A stretch of DNA of 64,000 nucleotides, from NCBI GenBank assembly GCA_027858915.1, contig JAQIBT010000074.1:1-64000 (forward strand), written 5' to 3'. A model generated the notes under the pieces. The model ran no database searches and was not told where the DNA came from. It saw only the letters and a program-made list of their open reading frames with translations. This document shows, in pieces, positions 25,964 to 34,204 of the stretch (position 1 is the first letter of the stretch; each line of letters begins with the position of its first letter). This DNA comes from Salinisphaera sp. (lineage in GTDB: Bacteria > Pseudomonadota > Gammaproteobacteria > Nevskiales > Salinisphaeraceae). Position numbers and translations under genes: made by a program.

Positions 25964-27018
25964 CGGACCTTCCCCTTGACTGATGAGCGCTCGATGATCC
26001 GTAACCCCACGTCCAGCGACACGGCGTCCACGTTGCAATCGACCAGTGCGCGCTCGGTCAAGTGTTCGCCGACCCGTTGTCCCAGGGCATAGAAGTCCAC
26101 ATGGATCGTGGTTAGCGCAGGATTGATTTCGCGGCCGATCTCGAAGTCGCCAAAGCCCATGACCGACAGATCGTCCGGCACCAAGACACCGCGACGCTGG
26201 CATTCCATCACCACGCCAACCGCGGACAGGTCCGATACTGCAAATACCGCGTCAACATCGGGGTTCTGATCAAGCAGGCGACCAATCGCCATCGCGCCGT
26301 GTCCGAACGATACCGGCGCGCTGCCGTACCGACAGACCAGATCCAGTGAACGCCCGCCCGCCCGGAGCTCGGCCTCGAAACCACGCAGACGAGTATCACC
26401 GCGATAGTCCCCCTTATCGCCAACGCATCGGCTGCCGATCGCACCGATATGCGCGAATCCGCGCTCAATGAAATAGCGCGCCGCGATCCGGCCCACTTCT
26501 TCGTTGGAAAACCCCACGGCGTGCTGGATCGGGCGGGCGGGCAGATCAGAAATTTCAACCACAGGCACGCCGGCGGCTGCCAGCTTCTGCACGGTACCAG
26601 GCCGGTGCACGGCACCTGTAAGGACAATCGCCTCGGGGCGTCGGGCGAGCAGCTGGGTGAGCTGGCTTTCCTCGGCCGCGAGATCGTAATCGTCGTAAGC
26701 GATCAGCAGCTGATAGGCCTGCCTGTGCAACACCTCGCTGAGCCCTCTGGCCACGATGGCGAAGTTGGCGTTGTTCAGCGTGGGCAGAATCAAGGCCACG
26801 AAGCCCGAACGGCGACTGGACAGACTGCCTGCCGCCCGGTCGGGGACATAGCCCAGCGACGTGATCGCCTCGAGAACTCTCTCGCGCGTGGCCGGTGCCA
26901 CTCGGTCCGGGGTGCTGATCACGCGTGACACAGTCATGTGTGACACGCCCGACAGACGCGACACATCGCGGATAGTCGGCCGGCGCGGGCGCCGTGACGA
27001 TGCCTCCGGATTGCTCAT
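25960..27018 (-). CDS. LacI-family regulator (GntR/IdnR type)
   Basis: 352 residues. Helix-turn-helix PTIRDVSRLSGVSHMTVSRV at about 14-33, then the hinge helix (AAGSLSSRRSGFVALILP), followed by a periplasmic-binding-protein-like effector domain (VFAVSDLSAVGVVMECQRRG, VMGFGDFEIGREINPALTTI). The order with idonate/gluconate enzymes suggests a sugar-acid inducer. Its start overlaps the stop of the upstream chimera by ATGA. Candidate operators lie in the divergent gap near 28248 and 28382. Confidence 0.9.
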   Translation of the reverse strand: MSNPEASSRRPRRPTIRDVSRLSGVSHMTVSRVISTPDRVAPATRERVLEAITSLGYVPDRAAGSLSSRRSGFVALILPTLNNANFAIVARGLSEVLHRQAYQLLIAYDDYDLAAEESQLTQLLARRPEAIVLTGAVHRPGTVQKLAAAGVPVVEISDLPARPIQHAVGFSNEEVGRIAARYFIERGFAHIGAIGSRCVGDKGDYRGDTRLRGFEAELRAGGRSLDLVCRYGSAPVSFGHGAMAIGRLLDQNPDVDAVFAVSDLSAVGVVMECQRRGVLVPDDLSVMGFGDFEIGREINPALTTIHVDFYALGQRVGEHLTERALVDCNVDAVSLDVGLRIIERSSVKGKVR

Positions 27019-28229
27019 GGCACAGCCAGAATCTGCTGGCTGATGCCGCGGCGGTTCAGATAGACCGCATACAATGACGTCGAGGCACAGATGAACAAGC
27101 GGTTGCAGGCGCGGCCGCCAAAGGCCACGTTAGCGACCGTTTCCGGCACACGAACCTTGCCCAGCAGCCGTCCGTAAGGGGCGATACAGTGCACGCCGTC
27201 AGCGGCGCTGGTCCAGATATTGCCGTCTTCATCGCAACGAAACCCGTCGGAAACGCCGGGGTCGACGGTGTGGAAATGGCGCCCGCCGCTCAGGGTGTTG
27301 TCATCGGCTACGTCAAACGCCCGCATATGCGGCGTCGCTGCCGGATCAAACATGGCGCCGGTTTCGGCGATATAGAGGCTTCGCTCGTCGGGCGAAAACG
27401 CCAAACCATTGGGGCCATCGAAGTCGGCGGCTACGACGGTCAACTCGCCGGCTTCCGGATCCAGACGATAGACCTGGCAGGGCAACTCCTGTTCCGCCTG
27501 GTAGCCCTCGTAATCTGTGCCGATGCCGTAATGCGGGTCGCTGAACCAGATCGTGCCGTCCGATTTGACGACCACGTCGTTGGGCGAATTCAGGCGCTTG
27601 CCCTGATAGCGATCGGCCAACGTCGTGATATGCCCGTCCAGCTCGGTACGCAGGATCGCCCGCGCGCCGTGAGAGCAGGAAACCAGCCGTCCCTCGCGAT
27701 CGCGCGTATTGCCGTTGGCGAAATCCGACCCCGCTCGATAAATCGATATACCCTCGGACTCGCTCCAGCGCATCAGCCGGTTGTTGGGAATATCGCTGAA
27801 AATCAGCGCGCCGGCGTCGCCGAACCATACCGGGCCTTCCAGCCAGCGGAAACCGCTGGCCAAGTGCTCGAGCGGCGCATTGTGCATGACAAAGGAGCGC
27901 AGTGCGGATGCCGCGCCGGATGCCTCGACCGCAAGGTCAAAATATCCTCCGTGCTCGGCGTAGACGTTCAGCCCCACCGCGTCCTCCGCGACGTTGATCG
28001 TACGATCCGCGCCAATCCTGTCGGCCGCGACGGCCAGCGCAGCGTCGGTCAGATCCGTGACCACGATTTCGGACGCACCGGCAAACTTGAGTGCCGCCAT
28101 GGTGAGAATACCGATCGGCCCGGAACCGGCAACCAGCACCCGCACGCGCACTTCGTTTGATGCCAGCGCCGCGTCCTCACGCGACTCAATACGGATATCT
28201 TTCTTGCCGTGGCAGACAACAGCGTCCAT
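27015..28229 (-). CDS. In-frame chimera: deleted L-idonate 5-dehydrogenase fused to SMP-30/gluconolactonase
   Basis: 404 residues. Residues 1-31 (MDAVVCHGKKDIRIESRED) are the N-terminus of a zinc alcohol dehydrogenase of the idonate type. Residues 32-113 jump to its NAD domain (VAGSGPIGILTMAALKFAGA, GYFDLAVEASGAASAL), skipping about 135 residues that carry the catalytic zinc Cys/His/Glu and the structural-zinc Cys. From about 115 (MHNAPLEHLASGFRWLEGPV) a nearly complete gluconolactonase follows (SDIPNNRLMRW, RLNSPNDVVVKSDGTIWFSD, DGPNGLAFSPDERSLYIAET), with the metal-binding Glu, Asn and Asp positions present. The first part cannot be a working dehydrogenase; the lactonase may still act. Translation could also start at Met115 (27887). 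Confidence 0.8.
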   Translation of the reverse strand: MDAVVCHGKKDIRIESREDAALASNEVRVRVLVAGSGPIGILTMAALKFAGASEIVVTDLTDAALAVAADRIGADRTINVAEDAVGLNVYAEHGGYFDLAVEASGAASALRSFVMHNAPLEHLASGFRWLEGPVWFGDAGALIFSDIPNNRLMRWSESEGISIYRAGSDFANGNTRDREGRLVSCSHGARAILRTELDGHITTLADRYQGKRLNSPNDVVVKSDGTIWFSDPHYGIGTDYEGYQAEQELPCQVYRLDPEAGELTVVAADFDGPNGLAFSPDERSLYIAETGAMFDPAATPHMRAFDVADDNTLSGGRHFHTVDPGVSDGFRCDEDGNIWTSAADGVHCIAPYGRLLGKVRVPETVANVAFGGRACNRLFICASTSLYAVYLNRRGISQQILAVP

Positions 28230-28247
28230 GCGAACTACTTGATAATC

Positions 28248-28263
28248 ATGTGACCGTTAACAT
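28248..28263. promoter_or_regulatory. Candidate GntR/LacI-type operator
   Basis: ATGTGACCGTTAACAT matches its own reverse complement at 12 of 16 positions and resembles the ATGTTA..TAACAT operators of the E. coli GntR/IdnR regulators (recalled). It lies 19 bases upstream of the chimera start, in the gap between the divergent units. Confidence 0.5.
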
Positions 28264-28381
28264 CAAGCTATGCGAACGGCTCGTAGCGCGTCAACAAAAA
28301 ATCGACCATATCGAGCAATACTTTCGTTTAAGATCACGATCTCTCCTGTCGTTTTGCTTGTCCGTCACTGACTGATTCGCT

Positions 28382-28397
28382 ATGTTACCGATCACTT
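28382..28397. promoter_or_regulatory. Second candidate GntR-like operator
   Basis: ATGTTACCGATCACTT has a perfect left half of the same motif and a weaker right half (10 of 16 self-matches). It lies 134 bases from the first site and 68 bases before the 2-hydroxyacid dehydrogenase start, a spacing that would allow looping. Confidence 0.4.
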
Positions 28398-28464
28398 AAT
28401 AAGCTAGCATCAGCCTTTCCAACCCCCGTCCAGAGCGGCGCAATTCACGGCCAGCGAGGCACGT

Positions 28465-29412
28465 ATGAGCAACTCTTCCAGCGACTCCCTGATTCTTCAG
28501 CTCAACGCCCTGCTGCCCGAGATCGAAGATCATCTGGCCAAACGGGCAACCACGGTTCGCTGGTCAGACATTGACGAGCCGGACGCTTGGCTTGCCGACC
28601 ATGGCGAGCGGGTGCGGTATATCGTGACGGCAGGCGATGTCGGTTGCGACAACGCGCTGATGGATACCCTGCCCGCAATTGAGTTGATCGCCATCAACGG
28701 CGTCGGTTTCGACAAGGTCGATCTGGATCATGCCCGCTCGCGGAATGTGCGCGTGACCAATACGCCCGACGTGCTCACCGACGACGTCGCCGACCTCGCC
28801 GTGGGCCTGCTGATCGCCCGGCTGCGTGAACTGCCCGCCGCCGACGCCCACGTGCGTGCCGGGCTCTGGCCGGCCGGCACGAGGCCGCTGGCCCAACGCG
28901 TGAGCGGCCGTACTTTCGGCATTCTGGGTATGGGCCGGATCGGCTCGGCGATTGCGACCCGGCTGGCCGGATTCGGCGCCGTGGCCTACACGGCCACCGC
29001 AGAGAAAGACGTCCCATATACCTACTACGACAGCCCGCAGGCCCTGGCCCGGGCCGTCGACGTGCTGATTGTTGCAGCCGCTGCCACGCCCGCCACGCAC
29101 AATCTGGTGAATGCACAGGTGCTGGCGGCGCTCGGCGAAGCCGGCTATCTGGTGAACATCGCGCGCGGTTCGGTCGTCGATGAGTTGGCGCTCATCGACG
29201 CCCTCGCCAACAACACGATCGCAGGCGCGGCGCTCGACGTCTTTGCCGAAGAGCCGCAGGTGCCCGAGGCATTGCGGCAGTCGGACAAGGTCGTTCTCGC
29301 CCCCCATATCGGCAGTGCGACCTGGCAGACACGGCGCGCGATGGGCGATCTGTTGCTCGACAATCTAGACGCCCATATCGCCGGAAAATCCCTTGTCACT
29401 CCGGTCTGCTGA
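28465..29412 (+). CDS. D-isomer 2-hydroxyacid dehydrogenase
   Basis: 315 residues. NAD-binding GILGMGRIGSAIATRLAGFG near 152, catalytic Arg in VNIARGSVVDE, Glu in DVFAEEPQVP and His in LAPHIGSATWQT, all present. Such enzymes reduce glyoxylate, hydroxypyruvate or 2-ketogluconate. The neighbours favour a ketogluconate or hydroxypyruvate role, but specificity cannot be read from these motifs. First gene of the rightward branch of the sugar-acid cluster, 29 bases from the next. Confidence 0.85.
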   Translation: MSNSSSDSLILQLNALLPEIEDHLAKRATTVRWSDIDEPDAWLADHGERVRYIVTAGDVGCDNALMDTLPAIELIAINGVGFDKVDLDHARSRNVRVTNTPDVLTDDVADLAVGLLIARLRELPAADAHVRAGLWPAGTRPLAQRVSGRTFGILGMGRIGSAIATRLAGFGAVAYTATAEKDVPYTYYDSPQALARAVDVLIVAAAATPATHNLVNAQVLAALGEAGYLVNIARGSVVDELALIDALANNTIAGAALDVFAEEPQVPEALRQSDKVVLAPHIGSATWQTRRAMGDLLLDNLDAHIAGKSLVTPVC

Positions 29413-29440
29413 CCTGCTGACCTGCTGAAGAGGCCAAACC

Positions 29441-30199
29441 ATGGCATCAAACCAAGATGTAGCTGTGATCACCGGCGCCGGCAGTGGCATCGGCCGCACC
29501 GCTGCCCAGGCACTCGCCGAGCAAGGCTACCGGCTGGTGCTCAGCGGCCGACGTGAGCACAGGCTGCAAGAAACCGCCGCCACGCTGGTCGGCGAGTCGA
29601 GCAATGTGCTCTGTGTTGTCTGTGATGTGACGCGAGAGGCTGAGGTTAATCGGCTGTTCGACGCGACAGTGGCCGCATTCGGCCGTGTCGACCTGTTGTT
29701 CAACAACGCCGGCCGCGGGCTGGCCGAGCGTGAGTTGCCAGAGATCGATGTGGCCGAGTGGCGTGACGTTCTCGACGTCAATCTTACGGGCATGTTCCTT
29801 TGCGCACGGGCAGCCTATCGGGTCATGAAACATCAGACACCGCGCGGCGGACGCATCATCAACAACGGCTCGATCTCGGCCGAACGGCCGCGCCCCGGCT
29901 CAGCCGGCTACACGTCAGCCAAGCACGGCGTCAGTGGCCTGACCAAGACCATCGCCCTTGACGGCAGGGCTCACCATATCGCCTGCGGGCAGATCGACAT
30001 CGGTAACGCCAGTACCGGACTGGGCGAGCGCATGAGCCAGGGCATGACCAAGGCCGACGGATCATCCCGGCCCGAACCGACAATGGACGTTACGCATGTC
30101 GGCCAGGCCATCGTGTTCATGGGCAGCCTGCCGTTGTCTGCCAACGTGCAGCATATGACGTTGCTTGCCACCAACATGCCGTTCGTCGGCCGCGGCTGA
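29441..30199 (+). CDS. SDR-family oxidoreductase
   Basis: 252 residues. [12 protein letters not shown] cofactor loop at residue 11, SGRRE after strand 2, LFNNAGRG, catalytic Ser in [15 protein letters not shown] and Tyr-x3-Lys in YTSAKHG. The tail ([20 protein letters not shown]) belongs to a conserved SDR subgroup of unknown substrate often seen in catabolic operons. It follows the 2-hydroxyacid dehydrogenase and precedes the gluconate 5-dehydrogenase-like gene, so probably acts on a sugar acid or its semialdehyde. Confidence 0.8.
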   Translation: MASNQDVAVITGAGSGIGRTAAQALAEQGYRLVLSGRREHRLQETAATLVGESSNVLCVVCDVTREAEVNRLFDATVAAFGRVDLLFNNAGRGLAERELPEIDVAEWRDVLDVNLTGMFLCARAAYRVMKHQTPRGGRIINNGSISAERPRPGSAGYTSAKHGVSGLTKTIALDGRAHHIACGQIDIGNASTGLGERMSQGMTKADGSSRPEPTMDVTHVGQAIVFMGSLPLSANVQHMTLLATNMPFVGRG

Positions 30200-30232
30200 T
30201 CCACGTTTTCCGTAATCGACCCAGGGATTGTC

Positions 30233-31003
30233 ATGCCAAAGGAACTATTCGATATCAGTGGACGACTGGCTTTCGTCACGGGCTCATTACGCGGTCTGGG
30301 CGCAACGCTGGCACGCGGCCTGGCAGAACGCGGATGCCACGTCGTGCTGCACGGACGCAGCGCTGGCGCCCTGGCCGATGCAGCAGCAACGCTGGCCAGT
30401 GAGACCGGCGTTTCCGTCGGCCATATCTGCTTTGACGTCACTGACGCCGCCCGCGTCGCGGACGGCGTCGAGCAACTGGTCGAGACCTACGGCCTGCCAG
30501 ATATTCTCGTCAACAATGCCGGCCTGCAACGCCGCGCCCCGATCGCTGAGTTCAATACCCAGGACTTCGACGCCGTCGTGGCCACCAACCTCTCGAGCGT
30601 TTTCTACGTCGCCCACGCCCTCGCGCGGCCCATGTCCGAACGCGGCTCGGGAAAGATCATCAATATCGGCTCGGTGCAGTCGATGCTTGCGCGCGAGACC
30701 ATCGCCCCCTACAGCGCCAGCAAGGGCGGCGTGGCAATGCTGACCAAGGGTCTGGCCGCTGACCTGGCCCGCTACGGTATCCAGGCCAACTGTATCTCGC
30801 CCGGTTACTTCCAGACCGATATGAATACCGCGCTCTGGCAGGATCCCGACTTCGATGCATGGATCAAGAAACGCACGCCAGCCGCCCGCTGGGGCCAGCT
30901 CGAAGAGCTGGTCGGCACGCTGGTCTATCTGTCGAGCGATGCGTCGAGCTTCGTGTCTGGCCAGAATCTCTTTGTCGATGGCGGAATGACTTCGGTCGTT
31001 TAG
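30233..31003 (+). CDS. SDR-family gluconate 5-dehydrogenase / 5-keto-gluconate reductase-like
   Basis: 256 residues. FDISGRLAFVTGSLRGLGAT opens in the style of IdnO/Gno proteins, then LHGRSAGAL, ILVNNAGLQRRAPIAEF, Ser in INIGSVQSMLARETIAPYSA and Tyr-Lys in YSASKGG, ending with CISPGYFQTDMNTAL and the FVDGGMTSVV end typical of this enzyme. Would interconvert gluconate and 5-ketogluconate with NAD(P)H. With the idonate dehydrogenase remnant and the lactonase it defines the cluster as sugar-acid catabolism. Confidence 0.8.
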   Translation: MPKELFDISGRLAFVTGSLRGLGATLARGLAERGCHVVLHGRSAGALADAAATLASETGVSVGHICFDVTDAARVADGVEQLVETYGLPDILVNNAGLQRRAPIAEFNTQDFDAVVATNLSSVFYVAHALARPMSERGSGKIINIGSVQSMLARETIAPYSASKGGVAMLTKGLAADLARYGIQANCISPGYFQTDMNTALWQDPDFDAWIKKRTPAARWGQLEELVGTLVYLSSDASSFVSGQNLFVDGGMTSVV

Positions 31004-31158
31004 AACGATCCCCGCCGCGGGCTGGAGGCGGGCGCAATAGGTTGCGGCTTTGGTGGTATTGACTTACAGACCGCGTAAACAATAGGTTAATTGGTTTATG
31101 GTCAGATGCGGGCGCACACGTCGAACCGCGGCGGCGAGAATCGGGAAAAAGAAAACGT

Positions 31159-32496
31159 ATGAGCGATCAACACCAACAAACCGGCCACCTGGAACGCAGT
31201 CTGGGCATGGGTTCAGTGGTACTGACGGGCGTGGCTTACATGGCGCCGATGATCGTGCTTGGCACCTTCGGCGTGGTCGCACAGGCCTCGGCCGGCACGG
31301 TACCGACGGCATACGTCATTACGCTTATCGCCATGTTGTTCACCGCCTACAGCTACGGGCGCATGGCCTATGCCTATCCGGTATCCGGCTCGGCCTACAC
31401 CTATGTCGGCAAGGGCATCGGGCCGCGAATTGGCTTTATTGCCGGCTGGCTGATTCTGCTGGACTACTTCTTCCTGCCGCTGGTCATCTGGCTCATCGGC
31501 GCCGCTTACCTGTCGGCCGAGTTTCCCAGCGTGCCCATGGGCGTCTGGATTGTGGCGTACATCGCGATCACCACAGCGCTCAACATCATTGGCATCAAGG
31601 TCGCGACCAAAGTGAATTTCGTGCTGATGGCCTTTCAGCTACTGGTGCTGATCTTCTTCGTCCTGCTCAGCTTTGCCCACTTCTTCACCGCCGATACCGG
31701 TGCGACACTGCTCACGCCGCTAATCAACAACCATACGACCGTCGCGGCACTCTCGGCGGGTGCTGCGCTGGCGGCCTATTCGTTCATTGGCTTTGACGCG
31801 GTCACCACGCTGACCGAAGAAACCAAGGATCCCAAGCGCACCATCCCCCGCGCCGTCATGATCACTGCGCTGATCGGCGGCGTGGTATTCATCATCTCGG
31901 CCTATGCGGTGGAACTGGCGCATCCCGGCACCCAGTTCAAGAATGTGGATTCGGCGGCCTTCGAGATCGCAACCACCATCGGCGGCAATCTGTTCGCTGC
32001 CCTGTTCATCGCCGGCATGATTGTCACCCAGTTTGCGTCGGGTATTGCAGCCCAGGCCACGGCCTCGCGCCTGCTCTATGCCATGGGCCGCGACGGCGTG
32101 CTCCCGACGCGTGTGTTTGCCTACGTTGCTCCCAAACTGCATACGCCAGTCTTTGGCATCGCACTGATCGGCATTGTGGGCCTGGCTGCCTTGTTCATGA
32201 GCGTCAGCACCTCGACGTCGTTCATCAACTTTGGTGCGTTCAGTGCCTTCACGCTGGTCAATCTCAGCGTCATCGTGCACTTCTGGCGCACTCGCTCGCA
32301 TACAGGCATCGGCAATATCATCGGTTGGGTGCTGGTACCGCTGGTCGGCGCCGTGATCGATGCCTACCTGCTGTTCAGCCTGGACACGCCCGCGCATGTG
32401 ATCGGCGTGATCTGGCTAGTGCTTGGTGTAGCCATGCTGGCCTGGCTGACGCGCGGCTTCAAGCAGCCACCGCCCGAGATGGATATCGAGGAATAA
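31159..32496 (+). CDS. APC-superfamily amino acid/polyamine-type permease
   Basis: 445 residues and about 12 membrane helices. LGMGSVVLTGVAYMAPM at the first helix, YGRMAYAYPVSGSAYTYVGK in helix 2-3, SFIGFDAVTTLTEETKDPKR in helix 6-7 and ASRLLYAMGRDGVLP after helix 8 are APC blocks; the overall look is PuuP-like. The gap of 155 bases before it makes it an optional member of the sugar-acid unit. Whether its substrate is an amino acid, a polyamine or an organic acid is not clear. Confidence 0.8.
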   Translation: MSDQHQQTGHLERSLGMGSVVLTGVAYMAPMIVLGTFGVVAQASAGTVPTAYVITLIAMLFTAYSYGRMAYAYPVSGSAYTYVGKGIGPRIGFIAGWLILLDYFFLPLVIWLIGAAYLSAEFPSVPMGVWIVAYIAITTALNIIGIKVATKVNFVLMAFQLLVLIFFVLLSFAHFFTADTGATLLTPLINNHTTVAALSAGAALAAYSFIGFDAVTTLTEETKDPKRTIPRAVMITALIGGVVFIISAYAVELAHPGTQFKNVDSAAFEIATTIGGNLFAALFIAGMIVTQFASGIAAQATASRLLYAMGRDGVLPTRVFAYVAPKLHTPVFGIALIGIVGLAALFMSVSTSTSFINFGAFSAFTLVNLSVIVHFWRTRSHTGIGNIIGWVLVPLVGAVIDAYLLFSLDTPAHVIGVIWLVLGVAMLAWLTRGFKQPPPEMDIEE

Positions 32497-32510
32497 AAAC
32501 GGTCGATGGG

Positions 32511-33083
32511 TTATTCCGTATCAATCAGTGCCTGTAGCCGACGCGCAATCGCGTAGACGTGCGAGTCGTCCGCGTTCAGTGCGCGGAGCGCCTCGGCCAG
32601 ATCCAGTACATAATCGCGATTGGGTCCGCTCGGCCCGCAGGAACGCTGTATCTGTTTTGCGATGGCATTCACCGAAGCGTCTCCGAGCCAGGCCGCATTA
32701 TCCGATGTAGCAATATAGACCAGCCCTTCCTCTACATGGCCATCAGCGAAATGCATGGGCGTGGCAAAGCGCAGGTATCCGTTCTTCTCGCGATGGTCAA
32801 GATGATCGAATACCGCCGGTGTGATGCGATAGGCCATGCCTACGCAAGCAGCCCCCGGCCTTTCCACGAGCGTGGCGACCCGGCCGGGCGCATCGGGGGT
32901 GCCGCGATGATCGTGCGAACCCTGCCAGAACCGGCGCTGCCATCCGTGGATGGTGGCAGGCGCACGCCGGATATAGTCGAAGCCCGCCTTGTAGATGAGC
33001 GAGCCATAGCCAAACAGCCATAGTTCCTCGTGATTGGCGAAGCGACCGTCTTCGTGATTGGCTTGTGTCGTGTCGATGGACAT
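32511..33083 (-). CDS. chaC: ChaC-type gamma-glutamylcyclotransferase
   Basis: 190 residues. WLFGYGSLIYKAGFDY is the family's binding loop, IHGWQRRFWQGSHDHRGTPD and PGRVATL follow, and the catalytic Glu is in LDHREKNGYL. Cytosolic enzyme that splits glutathione (and related gamma-glutamyl peptides) to 5-oxoproline and Cys-Gly. Convergent with the APC permease; the two stops lie 14 bases apart. Confidence 0.9.
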   Translation of the reverse strand: MSIDTTQANHEDGRFANHEELWLFGYGSLIYKAGFDYIRRAPATIHGWQRRFWQGSHDHRGTPDAPGRVATLVERPGAACVGMAYRITPAVFDHLDHREKNGYLRFATPMHFADGHVEEGLVYIATSDNAAWLGDASVNAIAKQIQRSCGPSGPNRDYVLDLAEALRALNADDSHVYAIARRLQALIDTE

Positions 33084-33180
33084 GAGAACTCTTAGTGGTC
33101 AGTCGGTTAATGGATCACCCGCCATGATACCGATCTACTGCCACGCGATCTGAGCGAATAGCGGCCACCCATCAGCCACT

Positions 33181-34107
33181 CTATCCGTCCGCTGATTCGG
33201 CAGAATTCGGAGACTCGTCCTGATTATTGCTGAACGCCTCGACGATCACGTCGTACAGCGCACGGGCCGCTGGTGAAAGTGCGCGCCCATCCAGGCACAG
33301 CAGACCAAGGCGGCGCTCAACGACCGGCTTTTCAACAGTCACGAAACACAAGCGCGGATGACCGACCGGCTGTGCGAGTTGCGGCAGGACCGTCGCACCC
33401 AGCCCGGCCTCGACCATGGCGGTGAGTGAAATCATGTTGGAGACAAAAAAATGCGCCGATCCGGCCACGATCGCTGCCCCTGAGGTGTTCGCCAGCAGCC
33501 GTGTGGTGCCATTGTCAATCAGCCGATGGCCACGCAGATCGTCCCAGCTAATCGGTGCCTGGGCAGTAGCCAGCGGATGGTCGTCCCGGCAGACCAGGCC
33601 CATGCGATCGCGGATCAGCGGCTGGAACGCCAGGCGTTCGTCCGGCTCCCAGACGCTGGTGAAAGCAAAGTCCACCTGGCGCCGCAACAGCCGTTGCTGC
33701 ACGTCGCGTGCATTGCCGTCCGTCAGTGACAGCTCGATCGACGGATAACGCCCCGCAAAACGCTCGATGATCTCTGGCAGAAGACGCGCGGCCGCCGAAG
33801 GGACTGCCGCCAGGGTGACGCTGCCCGCGTCGCGTCGCACCAGGCGGCCGATCTCGGTCAGCGTCCGGTCGTGGAATTCAAGTAATTCCCGGATCATCGG
33901 CAGACAGAGCTCGCCGAACGCCGTCAGCCGAACCGCCTTGCGGTTGGCATCGAACAAAGGCTCACCAAGCCGGGATTCGAGTTGTCGGATCGACAAGGAA
34001 ATGGCGGGCTGGCTGCGAAAAGCGCGTTCCGCGGCCGCATGAAAGCTCTGCAGGTCGGCGACCCACAGAAAATGACGCCACTGAGCGAGACTGGCTTGCG
34101 CGACCAT
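33181..34107 (-). CDS. LysR-family regulator divergent from the BCCT operon
   Basis: 308 residues. N-terminal winged helix (SFHAAAERAFRSQPAISLSI, RQLESRLGEPLFDANRKAVR) and a type-2 periplasmic-like effector domain (VTLAAVPSAAARLLPEIIER, HFFVSNMISLTAMVEAGLGA). The 97-base AT-rich gap to the aldehyde dehydrogenase gene (34108-34204) is the expected place for its binding site and for both promoters; a LysR T-N11-A box was not pinned down. Likely activator of the downstream catabolic operon with a pathway compound as ligand. Confidence 0.85.
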   Translation of the reverse strand: MVAQASLAQWRHFLWVADLQSFHAAAERAFRSQPAISLSIRQLESRLGEPLFDANRKAVRLTAFGELCLPMIRELLEFHDRTLTEIGRLVRRDAGSVTLAAVPSAAARLLPEIIERFAGRYPSIELSLTDGNARDVQQRLLRRQVDFAFTSVWEPDERLAFQPLIRDRMGLVCRDDHPLATAQAPISWDDLRGHRLIDNGTTRLLANTSGAAIVAGSAHFFVSNMISLTAMVEAGLGATVLPQLAQPVGHPRLCFVTVEKPVVERRLGLLCLDGRALSPAARALYDVIVEAFSNNQDESPNSAESADG

Positions 34108-34204
34108 TCGAAGCTTTACTTATCAAATAATAATAAAAATAAACTTCCCTGATTAGTACCGCAGGTTTACGTTCGCGACAAGCTTTTCGAAACGGTGCAT
34201 ATCG

